In this document: positions 46,613-55,554 of the stretch, one piece after another
Layout of the letters: each line of letters opens with the position of its first letter
Numbering within the stretch: position 1 is the stretch's first letter
DNA from: Celeribacter baekdonensis
GTDB lineage: Bacteria; Pseudomonadota; Alphaproteobacteria; Rhodobacterales; Rhodobacteraceae
Length of the DNA: 64,000 nt
Direction: 5' to 3'
Assembly: GCF_003047105.1 (NCBI RefSeq)
Contig: NZ_CP028475.1
Span: 2,728,001-2,792,000, forward strand
The notes under the pieces: generated by a model
Database searches by the model: none
What the model saw: the letters and a program-made list of their open reading frames with translations, nothing else
Told to the model about the DNA's origin: nothing
Position numbers and translations under genes: made by a program

Positions 46613-47530
46613 TTATTTGCCCCATTTCAGGGCGATAACGTCAAGGTCACGCGACAGTTGCAACAGTCGTGTTTTGGTGCGCGCGCTCATCGGTTGCAAT
46701 GGGGCGCGGACATAATCGCTTTGGATCACGCCACCCTCCATCATCACGGTTTTCGCCGCGCGCAGGCCGCATTGGCGGTTCTCGTGATTGATCAACGGTA
46801 GGCACAAACGCCATTGATCCAAAGCCGCGTCGATGTTGCCGGCGCGGTGCTCGATCAGGATGGGGCGGATTTTTTCCGGCTGAAGCGCGGAGGTCATCGT
46901 CCCGGTACAACCTGCGTCCAGATCGGCCAAAAGCGTGACCGCCTCTTCGCCATCAAACGGGCCAACGATGTGATCACCACCCGCCTCGATAAGGGCTGCG
47001 AGTTTATCGGCGGCAAAGGGTGTCTCCATCTTGAAATAAGACACATTTTCGATCTCTTTTGCCATCCGAACTAAAAATGGCACAGATAATGTCACGCCAG
47101 ACAAAGGCGCATCTTGGACCATGATTGGGATATTCACCGCGTCAGAAACGGCTTTGAATTGGCCGAAAATGGCGTGTTCAGGCGGGACCAGACCGACGCC
47201 ATGATAGGGCGGCATCATCATCAACATCGCGGCGCCCATGGCCTGTGCTTCGCGCGCACGGGCTACGACAATCTCATTGGCGAAATGCGAAATGGTCACG
47301 ATCACCGGAACGCGACCGGCGACATGTTCCAAACTCACACGGGTCAAAAGCGCGCGTTCTTCGTCCGACAACAGGAATTGTTCGGAGTAATTGGCAAGGA
47401 TACAGATCGCATCGACGCCTTGGTCGATCATACAATCCAACACGCGCTTCATGCCCTCAGAGTCGACTTGACCATCGGCAAAAAACGGCGTGGGGGCGAC
47501 GGGAAGAATGCCAGTTAAGGGGTGTTTCAT
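46613..47530 (-). CDS. DHDPS-family enzyme, probably L-2-keto-3-deoxyarabonate dehydratase
   Basis: A 305-residue class I lyase of the dihydrodipicolinate synthase family. The N-terminal substrate loop is ILPVAPTPFFADGQVD, the conserved Tyr lies in LANYSEQFLLSDEER near residue 48, and the Schiff-base Lys in VSYFKMETPFAADK near 169. L-arabinose pathways of alphaproteobacteria use a family member that dehydrates L-2-keto-3-deoxyarabonate to 2-oxoglutarate semialdehyde. The adjoining aldehyde dehydrogenase makes that the best guess. A pyruvate-aldolase role is the alternative. Confidence 0.88.
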   Translation of the reverse strand: MKHPLTGILPVAPTPFFADGQVDSEGMKRVLDCMIDQGVDAICILANYSEQFLLSDEERALLTRVSLEHVAGRVPVIVTISHFANEIVVARAREAQAMGAAMLMMMPPYHGVGLVPPEHAIFGQFKAVSDAVNIPIMVQDAPLSGVTLSVPFLVRMAKEIENVSYFKMETPFAADKLAALIEAGGDHIVGPFDGEEAVTLLADLDAGCTGTMTSALQPEKIRPILIEHRAGNIDAALDQWRLCLPLINHENRQCGLRAAKTVMMEGGVIQSDYVRAPLQPMSARTKTRLLQLSRDLDVIALKWGK

Positions 47531-47548
47531 AGCGGGAAATCTTTCGTG

Positions 47549-48478
47549 TCAGTCGTGAAAAGGGTCAACGGCGATCCGACGGCCAAGGGCCAACGCATCT
47601 GAGACATGCACCATCGGGCGCAGGTCCATGTCGATGCCGCCACGCGCAATCAAAGCGGCCATATTGGCGTAAAGGCGGGGGTATTCGCCACTGAGCGGGG
47701 TGTCGTCTACAAGCGCGTCTTCACGGCCATCCACCATGATCCGTGCGCCGCCATCGAGCAACGTCAGGGTGCCTTGATCCGTCACCGCCTCGATGGTCCA
47801 GATTTGATCCCCCTCTTGGCGCCAATCGAACGCGGCACTGACGTTGGCTCCGCGGGGATGATAAAACGCCAGATTGGCGGCGATCGGGGTTTGACGGTTT
47901 TCGGGCACCATCAGTGTGGCGTCACGCAGATGAATGTCCACGGGCAAGATTTCGGTCACGATGGACAGCGCATTGATGCCCGGATCAAACACCCCCATGC
48001 CGCCCGGCTCCCAAATCCAATCCTGGTTCGGGTGCCAACGGCGCACGTCTTCTTTCCACGTCACTTTCAGGTTCAAAAGCGTTTTGTCCGCGAGCCATGC
48101 TTTGGCCAACGCCACCTTATCTGCCTCGCGCGAATGCCATGTGGCATAGAGCGACAGGCCGTTGTCTTTGGCCAGTTTGGTCAAGGCATGGCATTCGGCC
48201 AAGGTCGCCCCGGGGGGCTTTTCCAACATCACATGACGGCCAGCCATGAGTGCCTTTGCGGCATAGTCAAACCGCGGCACCGGAGGAAGACAGAGGGAGA
48301 TCACACGGATGTCGGGGCGATCGCTGAGGAGTTGGTCAAAATCGGTATAGCTGTCGACGCCATCAACCGCACCATGGCGGGACACAGTGGCCGCCAAGTC
48401 CCATTGATCCGACGCGGAAATCGAGGGGATATGTTGGTCCACTGCGATCTTGCCGATCCCTACGAGTGCAAGTTGCAT
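47549..48478 (-). CDS. Gfo/Idh/MocA-family aldose 1-dehydrogenase (galactose/arabinose)
   Basis: A 309-residue NAD(P) dehydrogenase. A Rossmann start (MQLALVGIGKIAVDQHIPSI) is followed by the EKPPGATLAE block carrying the catalytic EKP lysine near residue 96, and a C-terminal strand domain. This subgroup includes D-galactose and L-arabinose 1-dehydrogenases, which form the lactone. The context of galactonate and arabonate enzymes agrees. ATG 48478 coincides with the last base of the upstream dehydratase gene's stop, so start choice is firm. The ORF's earlier starts lie within that gene. Confidence 0.88.
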   Translation of the reverse strand: MQLALVGIGKIAVDQHIPSISASDQWDLAATVSRHGAVDGVDSYTDFDQLLSDRPDIRVISLCLPPVPRFDYAAKALMAGRHVMLEKPPGATLAECHALTKLAKDNGLSLYATWHSREADKVALAKAWLADKTLLNLKVTWKEDVRRWHPNQDWIWEPGGMGVFDPGINALSIVTEILPVDIHLRDATLMVPENRQTPIAANLAFYHPRGANVSAAFDWRQEGDQIWTIEAVTDQGTLTLLDGGARIMVDGREDALVDDTPLSGEYPRLYANMAALIARGGIDMDLRPMVHVSDALALGRRIAVDPFHD

Positions 48479-50223
48479 CAATGCGAATCCTTTCCGACAG
48501 CCGAGCCACGACAACCTTTGAGGAAATCCAGATCGGCCCCCGTGTCTGCGCCCTCAACGTGTTGTTGATGTAACCAAGCATAGCCACTTTCGGCGCGCTC
48601 ATGTTGGGGTGTCCAGTTTGCGAGCCGTTCGGCCAATTCCGCATCCGAAATGTCCAAATGCAACCGACGATTGGCGACATCCAACTCAATCATATCGCCA
48701 TTTTGCACCACAGCGAGCGGGCCACCGGCGGCGGCTTCGGGTGAGGTGTGCAACACGACGGTGCCATAGGCGGTGCCCGACATCCGGGCATCCGAAATGC
48801 GCACCATATCGGTGATGCCCTTTTTCAGGATCTTCGGCGGCAGACCCATGTTGCCCACTTCGGCCATGCCCGGATAGCCTTTGGGGCCACAGTTTTTCAT
48901 CACCATGATGCAGGTCTCATCAATATCGAGATCGGGGTCTTCGATCTTGGCTTTGTAGTCATCAATGTCCTCAAACACGACCGCGCGACCTTTGTGCTGC
49001 AACAGCGCGGGCGTGGCGGCGGAGGGTTTGAGCACAGCACCTTTCGGCGCTAAATTGCCTTTGACCACGACGATGCCACCCGATTGTGTGAGCGCTTTGT
49101 CTGTGGGTAGGATCACGTCGTCATTGTGGTTCACAACGCCTTTGACCTCATCCCACATGGATTGGCCAGACACGGTGATCGCGTCTTTGTGGAGCAACCC
49201 GCCCTCGCCCAGACGTTTGATCACGACAGGCAGACCACCCGCGTAAAAGAACTCTTCCATCAGGTATTTGCCGGAGGGCATGAGGTTCACAATCGTCGGC
49301 ACATCGCGACCACAACGATCCCAATCCTCAAGCGTCAAATCAATGCCCACCCGGCCCGCCATCGCCAAAAGGTGGATCACCGCGTTGGTCGATCCGCCGA
49401 TGGCGGCATTGGTGCGGATGGCGTTTTCAAACGCGTGCTTGGTCATCACGTCGGAGGGTTTCAAATCGTCTTTGACCATTTGAACGATGCGCCGCCCGGA
49501 CAGTTGCGCCATCACGCGGCGGCGGCTGTCCACGGCAGGGATTGCGGCGTTGCCCGACAAAGCCATGCCCAAGGCTTCGGCCATCGACGCCATGGTGGAT
49601 GCCGTGCCCATGGTGTTGCAGGTGCCGGTGGAGCGCGACATCGAGGCCTCGGCTTCCAAGAACTCGTCCTGCGTCATCTCGCCCGCTTTCACCGCTTCGG
49701 AGAATTTCCAAAGATGCGTGCCTGACCCGACCCGTTCGTTGCGGTAGTAGCCATTGAGCATCGGCCCGCCGGTCACCACGATGGCGGGCAAATCGACAGA
49801 GGCCGCAGCCATCATCAACGATGGCGTGGTCTTGTCACAGCCAACCAAAAGCACACAGCCGTCCATCGGTTGTCCGCGAATGGTTTCCTCCACGGCCAAA
49901 GCGGCCAAGTTGCGAAACATCATTGCGGTCGGGCGAAAGGTGTTTTCCGAGGCGGAGAACACCGGCACTTCGACCGGGAATCCACCAGCCTCCCAAATGC
50001 CTGCTTTCACCTTCTCAGCCAGTTCCTTCATGTGGATGCCGTTGCAGGGCGACAGCTCGGACCATGTGTTCAGGATGCCGATGATCGGGCGTCCGTCGAA
50101 CAGGTCATGCGGGTAGCCTTGGTTTTTCATCCAGCCGCGATGGTAAATCGTATCGCGGGAATTGCCGCCGTACCACTCTTGGCTTCTGAGTCGGCGCGGC
50201 CATTTTGCGGGCGTAAATGCCAT
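48478..50223 (-). CDS. IlvD/Edd-family dehydratase, probably L-arabinonate/D-galactonate dehydratase
   Basis: A 581-residue iron-sulfur dehydratase. Cluster-ligating Cys lie in WSELSPCNGIHM near residue 60, LLVGCDKTTPSLMM near 128 and SMSRSTGTCNTMGTAS near 200. The WYGGNSRDTIYHRGW start and sugar-acid-dehydratase-like length place it with L-arabinonate and related dehydratases rather than IlvD proper. It should give the 2-keto-3-deoxy acids used by the enzymes downstream. Whether it accepts both arabonate and galactonate is inferred. Confidence 0.9.
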   Translation of the reverse strand: MAFTPAKWPRRLRSQEWYGGNSRDTIYHRGWMKNQGYPHDLFDGRPIIGILNTWSELSPCNGIHMKELAEKVKAGIWEAGGFPVEVPVFSASENTFRPTAMMFRNLAALAVEETIRGQPMDGCVLLVGCDKTTPSLMMAAASVDLPAIVVTGGPMLNGYYRNERVGSGTHLWKFSEAVKAGEMTQDEFLEAEASMSRSTGTCNTMGTASTMASMAEALGMALSGNAAIPAVDSRRRVMAQLSGRRIVQMVKDDLKPSDVMTKHAFENAIRTNAAIGGSTNAVIHLLAMAGRVGIDLTLEDWDRCGRDVPTIVNLMPSGKYLMEEFFYAGGLPVVIKRLGEGGLLHKDAITVSGQSMWDEVKGVVNHNDDVILPTDKALTQSGGIVVVKGNLAPKGAVLKPSAATPALLQHKGRAVVFEDIDDYKAKIEDPDLDIDETCIMVMKNCGPKGYPGMAEVGNMGLPPKILKKGITDMVRISDARMSGTAYGTVVLHTSPEAAAGGPLAVVQNGDMIELDVANRRLHLDISDAELAERLANWTPQHERAESGYAWLHQQHVEGADTGADLDFLKGCRGSAVGKDSH

Positions 50224-50247
50224 GGGATGGCTCCTTTCCGTCAGGCC

Positions 50248-51459
50248 TCAGCCTTGTTTGTTTTTGTTGTAAACGTCAAAGAACACGGCAGCGAGCAGCA
50301 CCAGGCCCTTGATCACCTGTTGGTAATCAATGCCGATGCCCATGATCGACATGCCATTGTTCATCACGCCCATGATAAAGGCACCCACAACGGCCCCGAT
50401 GATTTTGCCCGAGCCACCCGACATTGACGCGCCACCGATGAACACCGCCGCGATCACGTCGAGTTCAAGTGAAAAGCCCGCTTTGGGGGTCGCCGTGTTC
50501 AACCGTGCGGCAAAGACCAACCCAGCTAAAGCGGCCAAGACGCCCATGTTCACAAAGGCCAAAAAGGTCAGGCGTTCGGTTTTGATACCCGACAGTTTCG
50601 CCGCCTTTTCATTGCCGCCCAGCGCATAGATGCGGCGGCCAATAACGGTGCGTTCAGTGACAAAAGCGTAGATCATGATCAATACGCCCATGGTCACCAC
50701 CACATTGGGCAGGCCGCGAAAGGTGGAGAGTTTGAACATCAAAAACACGATGGCCGCGCTGACGATCAAAGTGCGGGCCCAGAACAGCCCTGCGGGTTCG
50801 CTCTCAATGCCATAGTCCATATCGCGTTTGCGCGCTTTCAGGCCCATGCGGATGACAGAGACTGCGGCGGCAAGGCCGAGCGCAAAGGAGAGCACGTTGA
50901 ATTTGCGTGCGCCAAAGAGCATCGCCAGACCTTCGCCCCAGCTCGCTGGGAAAAGCTCCGGCACAAAGCCCGTTGAGATGATCTGAAAGCTCTTGGGAAA
51001 GGGGCCAACCGATTGGCCTTCAAGCAGCCACAGCGACAAGCCACGAAACACCAACATGCCCGCGAGGGTCACGATGAAAGACGGGATGCGCCAATAGGCC
51101 ACGAAATAGCCCTGCGCGCCGCCAATTGCGGCCCCCGCAATCAAACAGATCGGCACGGTCACAGCCACCGGCAGGTTGTAGTGAACGATCAACACGGCGG
51201 CCAAAGCGCCGACAAATCCCATCACCGAACCGACAGACAGGTCGATGTGGCCCGCGACAATGACGATGAGCATCCCCAGCGCCATGATGATCACATAGCT
51301 GTTTTGCAAGAACAGGTTGGTGATGTTTACCGGGCGCATCAATGTGCCGCCGGTGACGATTTGAAAGAATACCATGATGGCGATCAGCGCAAACAACAGA
51401 CCGAAATCGCGCATATGGGCGGCCAAATGTGCCTTAATCCCTTTGGTGTGAGTGTCCAT
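50248..51459 (-). CDS. gguB: Sugar ABC transporter permease, GguB/XylH type
   Basis: A 403-residue permease with about 10-12 hydrophobic helices, longer than RbsC-type permeases and similar to GguB and XylH. Family blocks include VAGHIDLSVGSVMGFVGALA near residue 70, the EAA-like GGNEKAAKLSGIKTERLTFL near 279, and a final GGSGKIIGAVVGAFIMGVMN. It forms the channel with GguA (ATPase) and ChvE (binding protein). ATG 51459, behind AAGGGG, is preferred over the GTG two codons upstream. The dehydratase gene follows after 24 bases. Confidence 0.9.
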   Translation of the reverse strand: MDTHTKGIKAHLAAHMRDFGLLFALIAIMVFFQIVTGGTLMRPVNITNLFLQNSYVIIMALGMLIVIVAGHIDLSVGSVMGFVGALAAVLIVHYNLPVAVTVPICLIAGAAIGGAQGYFVAYWRIPSFIVTLAGMLVFRGLSLWLLEGQSVGPFPKSFQIISTGFVPELFPASWGEGLAMLFGARKFNVLSFALGLAAAVSVIRMGLKARKRDMDYGIESEPAGLFWARTLIVSAAIVFLMFKLSTFRGLPNVVVTMGVLIMIYAFVTERTVIGRRIYALGGNEKAAKLSGIKTERLTFLAFVNMGVLAALAGLVFAARLNTATPKAGFSLELDVIAAVFIGGASMSGGSGKIIGAVVGAFIMGVMNNGMSIMGIGIDYQQVIKGLVLLAAVFFDVYNKNKQG

Positions 51460-51471
51460 TTCCACGGCCCC

Positions 51472-52989
51472 TTATTCGTTGACGATGAGCGACATGATGC
51501 GCTCTTGGTTGGCCTCTTCGGCGGAGAGTTCGCCGACAAAAGCGCCTTCGTTCATGACGTAAATGCGATCACTCATGCCTAAGAGTTCGGGCATCTCGGA
51601 CGAGATCATCACGACCCCTTTGCCCTGTGCCGAAAGCTCATTGATGATCGCGTAGATTTCGTATTTCGCACCCACGTCGATACCGCGGGTCGGTTCATCA
51701 AGGATCAAAACCTCGGGCGAGGTGTTCAGCCATTTGGCCAAAACCACCTTTTGCTGATTGCCGCCTGACAGGTTGCCGACCTTTTGAAACACCGAGGGCG
51801 TGCGGGTGCGCAGGGCTTCGCGGTAGTCTTCGGCCACTTTGGTCTCTGCGTTGGCGTTCAAAACGCCGCCTTTGGACACGCCTTCAAGATGGGCCAAAGT
51901 GGTGTTGAACCGAATGGTTTCGTCCAGGATCAACCCAAGGCTTTTGCGGTCCTCGGTGACATAGGCCAAACCCGCCTTGATCGCCCGATCAACACGGGAC
52001 ACATCGGCCTCTTTGCTGTGCAATTTGACTGTGCCGGTGATGCCGCGCCCATAGGAGCGGCCAAAAATCGACATGGCCAATTCGGTCCGCCCTGAGCCCA
52101 TAAGCCCAGCGATGCCAACCACTTCGCCGGCGCGGACATTGAACGCGATGTCTTTGATCACCTGACGGTCCGCATGTTCGGGGTGCCAGACGTTCCAGCC
52201 CTCAACCTCCATCAACATTTCGCCCGCCCGGCGGGTGCGCGCGGGATAGCGGTCGGACATATCGCGCCCGACCATGTCGCGCACGATCTGATCTTCGGAC
52301 AGGCCCGCCTTGGCGTCCAATGTTGAGACCGACCGACCGTCACGGATCACCGTCACTGTGTCGGCGACATAGCGCACCTCGCCCAGCTTGTGCGAAATGA
52401 TGATCGAGGTGACGCCCTGCGCCTTAAGCTCCAGCATCAGGTCCAAAAGTTTACGCGAGTCGCCCTCTTGTAGCGCCGCTGTCGGCTCGTCGAGGATCAA
52501 AAGTTTCACATCCTTGGAGAGCGCTTTCGCGATCTCAACAAGTTGCTGTTTGCCGACACCCAGACTGTCAATCAGCGTGGTTGGGCTTTCATTGAGGCCG
52601 ACTTTTTTCAACAGCGCGCTGGTGCGTTGGTTGGCTTCGTGCCAATTGATCACGCCGCCTTTGGCCGTCTCATTGCCCAAGAAAATGTTTTCAGCAATTG
52701 ACAGTTGCGGCACCAAAGCCAGCTCTTGGTGAATGATGATGATACCGCGATCTTCGCTGTCGCGGATGCCCTGAAACTGCGCCAAAGCGCCCTCAAAATG
52801 AATCTCGCCGTCATAGCTGCCTGCCGGATACACGCCGGACAGAACCTTCATCAAGGTTGATTTTCCGGCGCCGTTTTCGCCGCAAATGGCGTGAATTTCG
52901 CCGTCTTTTACCGCAAGGTTCACCTGATCAAGCGCTTTCACGCCGGGGAACTCTTTGGTGATGTCTCGCATTTCGAGAAGTGTGGTCAT
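51472..52989 (-). CDS. gguA: Sugar ABC transporter ATP-binding protein, GguA/XylG type
   Basis: A 505-residue protein with two fused ABC ATPase domains, standard for monosaccharide importers. Domain 1 has Walker [19 protein letters not shown] near residue 34, signature [15 protein letters not shown] near 140 and [12 protein letters not shown] near 160. Domain 2 has a degenerate [19 protein letters not shown] near 290 and signature [16 protein letters not shown] near 405. It powers uptake through the permease. ATG 52989 lies behind AAAGGGG. The 127-base gap upstream carries two hairpins. Confidence 0.93.
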   Translation of the reverse strand: MTTLLEMRDITKEFPGVKALDQVNLAVKDGEIHAICGENGAGKSTLMKVLSGVYPAGSYDGEIHFEGALAQFQGIRDSEDRGIIIIHQELALVPQLSIAENIFLGNETAKGGVINWHEANQRTSALLKKVGLNESPTTLIDSLGVGKQQLVEIAKALSKDVKLLILDEPTAALQEGDSRKLLDLMLELKAQGVTSIIISHKLGEVRYVADTVTVIRDGRSVSTLDAKAGLSEDQIVRDMVGRDMSDRYPARTRRAGEMLMEVEGWNVWHPEHADRQVIKDIAFNVRAGEVVGIAGLMGSGRTELAMSIFGRSYGRGITGTVKLHSKEADVSRVDRAIKAGLAYVTEDRKSLGLILDETIRFNTTLAHLEGVSKGGVLNANAETKVAEDYREALRTRTPSVFQKVGNLSGGNQQKVVLAKWLNTSPEVLILDEPTRGIDVGAKYEIYAIINELSAQGKGVVMISSEMPELLGMSDRIYVMNEGAFVGELSAEEANQERIMSLIVNE

Positions 52990-53023
52990 GATGTCCCCTT
53001 TGAGCGCCACGCGCTCCGTCCTG

Positions 53024-53095
53024 CCTTTGTCCGCGCCCACCCCGGTGGGACAAAGGAAACGCGTCGCCCGACCCCGGAAAGAACCCGGACGACGC
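53024..53095 (-). promoter_or_regulatory. Two hairpins between chvE and gguA
   Basis: A CCTTTGTC/GACAAAGG stem with inner CCCACC/GGTGG pairing (53024-53056) and a second imperfect stem GCGTCGCCCG/CGGACGACGC (53061-53095). No T-run follows on either strand. Hairpins after binding-protein genes often stabilise the mRNA 3' end so that binding protein exceeds transporter. That role is inferred here. Confidence 0.5.
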
Positions 53096-53116
53096 TGATC
53101 TCAAATCAAGTGGAGG

Positions 53117-54169
53117 TTACTTGATCTGATCCATGCTGTAATACCCGGAGCCGATCAGCACCTCTTCCCAATTGCTGGCGTCAACGGCGACGGGTTCCAA
53201 CAGGTAAGAGGGGATGACTTTGACGCCGTTGTCGTAGGTGGTGGTGTCGTTGATCTCTGGCTCAGAACCGCCAAGAACCGCGTTCACCATGCCGACGGTC
53301 ACTTTCGCAAGCTCGCGCGTGTCTTTGAACACGGTCGAATATTGCTCGCCTGCCAAGATGGATTTCACCGACGGCACTTCTGCGTCTTGACCGGACACGA
53401 TCGGCATTTTCAAATCGCCAGAGCCGTACCCCACGCCTTTGAGCGAGGACAGGATGCCGATGGAGAGACCGTCATAAGGGGACAAAACGCCGTGGACTTC
53501 TTTGTCGGTATAATTGGCGGACAAGATGTTATCCATCCGTGCCTGAGCCACAGAACCGTCCCAGCGCAGGGTGCCGACTTTGTCCATGCCCATTTGACCG
53601 GACTGAACAACGATGGTGCCATCATCAATCAAAGGCTGAAGGATCGACATCGCGCCATTGTAAAAGAAATAGGCGTTGTTGTCGTCCGGCGAGCCGCCGA
53701 AGAGTTCGACGTTATACGGTCCGTCGCCAAACCGCGCTTTCAGACCCTCAACGATGGAGGTTGCTTGTTGCACGCCGACTTTGAAATTGTCGAATGTGGC
53801 ATAATAATCGAGATCGCCAGAGTCGCGGATCAAACGGTCATAGGCGATGACTTTCACGCCCGCCGCAGCCGCATTTTCGAGTGCATTCGACAAGGTGGTG
53901 CCGTCAATCGCCGCAATCACCAACACGTCCACGCCTTTGGTGATCATGTTTTCGATCTGCGCCAATTGGTTCGGAATGTCGTCTTCGGCATATTGAAGAT
54001 CGGCGGTGTAGCCTGCCGCTTCAAGTTCCTTAACCATATTGTCCCCGTCCGCGATCCAACGCGCCGAAGATTTGGTCGGCATGGCGATGCCCACAAGCCC
54101 GTCTGCATAGGCCGCTGACGACAATGCAATTGCCGCAGTCGCTGCGGCAAGAATAGTTTTGAGTTTCAT
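53117..54169 (-). CDS. chvE: Sugar-binding periplasmic protein ChvE
   Basis: A 350-residue type 1 periplasmic binding protein. A signal peptide (about residues 1-22, ending AYA) is followed by [20 protein letters not shown], and by [20 protein letters not shown] and a [20 protein letters not shown] block typical of ChvE and related galactose/arabinose/glucose binding proteins. ChvE feeds the GguAB transporter and in Agrobacterium also signals to VirA. No VirA is present here. ATG 54169 has a strong GGAGGAACT. It is divergent from a gbpR-like regulator, the same arrangement as in Agrobacterium. Confidence 0.93.
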   Translation of the reverse strand: MKLKTILAAATAAIALSSAAYADGLVGIAMPTKSSARWIADGDNMVKELEAAGYTADLQYAEDDIPNQLAQIENMITKGVDVLVIAAIDGTTLSNALENAAAAGVKVIAYDRLIRDSGDLDYYATFDNFKVGVQQATSIVEGLKARFGDGPYNVELFGGSPDDNNAYFFYNGAMSILQPLIDDGTIVVQSGQMGMDKVGTLRWDGSVAQARMDNILSANYTDKEVHGVLSPYDGLSIGILSSLKGVGYGSGDLKMPIVSGQDAEVPSVKSILAGEQYSTVFKDTRELAKVTVGMVNAVLGGSEPEINDTTTYDNGVKVIPSYLLEPVAVDASNWEEVLIGSGYYSMDQIK

Positions 54170-54298
54170 AGTTCCTCCCAATCGGACGCTCCACACGGCC
54201 TCCCCGGCCGTCTCCCACGTCCCGTTTTAGGGTTGATCCCCTAGTGCGGACCCTAGGCAGGCTTCACATAACTGTAAAATTCTATTATGTGTGTTTGG

Positions 54299-54318
54299 CA
54301 TATCATAAATGTTATATG
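54299..54318. promoter_or_regulatory. AT-rich dyad upstream of gbpR (possible LysR operator)
   Basis: CATAT and ATATG arms separated by 10 bases, with an inner CAT-AA-ATG symmetry. It lies just upstream of the chosen regulator start and within the divergent promoter region of chvE. A LysR-type site is plausible but weakly supported. Confidence 0.35.
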
Positions 54319-54330
54319 AGGCATGTTCCC

Positions 54331-55248
54331 ATGGCCCATCTACGACAAACCAAATCGACCCACCTCGGATTGATCCTTAGAATCGCCGAAGTGGGGCAGT
54401 TGCAAAAGGCCGCCTCCTCTATGGCCATGTCGCAACCTGCCGCCTCTCGCATCTTGGCCGACATGGAAAAAAACGTGGGCGCACCATTGTTTAAGCGGGG
54501 GCCAAAAGGCATGGAGGTCACGCCGCTTGGTATGGCCTTTGTTCGCCACGCCCGCGTGATCCTCTCGGAACTTGATGGTCTCGATAAAGACGTCCAGCGG
54601 CTCAAAAGCGGGCAGGCGGGGGAGGTTCGGATTGGCTCGGTGACAGGGCCTGCGGTTTCGACTCTGATGCCAGCGTTGGAGGCGGTGCGCGCCCGTTCAC
54701 CGCATATCGACGTGACTATCGAGGTCGGCCCCTCCGTTGATCTGGTGCGGGGTTTGGACGAAGGCCGATTCGATTTCATCTTTGCCCGAATCCCTGCGAC
54801 CCAAGACAGTCGGGATTTTTTGGTACATCCGGCGCAGGAGGAAATCGTCCGTCTGATCATCCGCGACAGCCATCCTTTGGCGGGCCGCGCCAATGTGCGC
54901 CTTGAGGATTTGCAAGACTATGATTGGGTCATTCAGGAACGCGGTTCTCCCATCCGACTTGCGGTGGAGGAGGCGTTTCACAGCGCGGGCGAACCCACGC
55001 CGACCCGCATTATCAACAGTTCGTCTTTGTTGATCGTGTTGGCCATGCTGGATAGTTTGGACGTCATTGCACCGCAATCGAAAGAGGTCGCGAGCCTATT
55101 GAGCGGGCCTATTCTGGGCGGACATTTGACTACCATAGACCTTGCGGAAAAGATCACAGTCTCGCCCTATTACATCATCCGCAACCGTTTCAAAGAACTG
55201 CCGCAAGCCGCCAAGGATTTCTACGATGAGGTGTTGTTGCGCATCTAA
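54331..55248 (+). CDS. gbpR: LysR-family regulator, GbpR-like
   Basis: About 305 residues. The DNA-binding part contains LILRIAEVGQLQKAASSMAM followed by SQPAASRILADMEKNVGAPL; the effector domain starts near residue 90 with GEVRIGSVTGPAVSTLMPAL. In Agrobacterium, GbpR regulates chvE in response to sugars, and the divergent placement next to chvE matches. It probably controls the whole ten-gene sugar operon. ATG 54331 is chosen; ATG 54316 is equally possible. A 13-bp hairpin begins at its stop codon. Confidence 0.88.
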   Translation: MAHLRQTKSTHLGLILRIAEVGQLQKAASSMAMSQPAASRILADMEKNVGAPLFKRGPKGMEVTPLGMAFVRHARVILSELDGLDKDVQRLKSGQAGEVRIGSVTGPAVSTLMPALEAVRARSPHIDVTIEVGPSVDLVRGLDEGRFDFIFARIPATQDSRDFLVHPAQEEIVRLIIRDSHPLAGRANVRLEDLQDYDWVIQERGSPIRLAVEEAFHSAGEPTPTRIINSSSLLIVLAMLDSLDVIAPQSKEVASLLSGPILGGHLTTIDLAEKITVSPYYIIRNRFKELPQAAKDFYDEVLLRI

Positions 55249-55293
55249 AGCGTTCCGCCATAAACTTGTTTCAGGTTAAAGGCGGAACGCTTT
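55247..55293 (+). terminator. Terminator hairpin after gbpR
   Basis: A perfect 13-bp stem AAAGCGTTCCGCC/GGCGGAACGCTTT with a 21-base loop, starting inside the gbpR stop codon. The T-run is only three bases, and the symmetry would serve both strands. Confidence 0.6.
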
Positions 55294-55330
55294 AAATGCG
55301 CGGCCTTTGACAACGACATGCGGCCAAAGG

Positions 55331-55359
55331 AAAAGGGCTGTCCAGATCAGACAGCCCTT
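55331..55359 (-). terminator. Terminator on the minus strand after the 18-codon ORF
   Basis: On the minus strand AAGGGCTGTC and GACAGCCCTT form a perfect 10-bp stem with a 7-base loop, ending in TTTT. It lies 69 bases after the tiny ORF's stop. It would end a short minus-strand transcript beginning near 55550. Confidence 0.65.
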
Positions 55360-55427
55360 CGAGATCTTCGGAGATGGGCCAGTTAGGAAAGAGCCCAATC
55401 AGGGGTGTTTAACCCAAAGGACTGCCT

Positions 55428-55484
55428 CTAAGTCGCGGCCCCCCCGACTGTCTTGACCTCAATCTCCACTATCACTCTAGACAC
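55428..55484 (-). CDS. Possible 18-residue ORF with near-perfect Shine-Dalgarno
   Basis: On the minus strand GAAAGGAGGTGGTCC stands six bases before GTG 55484. It matches the anti-Shine-Dalgarno almost base for base, far better than any other gene in the window. The ORF reads MSRVIVEIEVKTVGGAAT and stops at TAG 55428. A perfect TATAAT lies 70 bases upstream (55554-55559), overlapping the yhhQ stop codon, though its -35 box is poor. A terminator hairpin follows. I do not recognise the peptide. It could be a small protein, a leader peptide, or a dual-function sRNA. Confidence 0.5.
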   Translation of the reverse strand: MSRVIVEIEVKTVGGAAT

Positions 55485-55554
55485 TGGACCACCTCCTTTC
55501 GATGAATTGCCGATACTTGGATGGTGGCACAGATTTGGTATATGGCAAGTAAAA

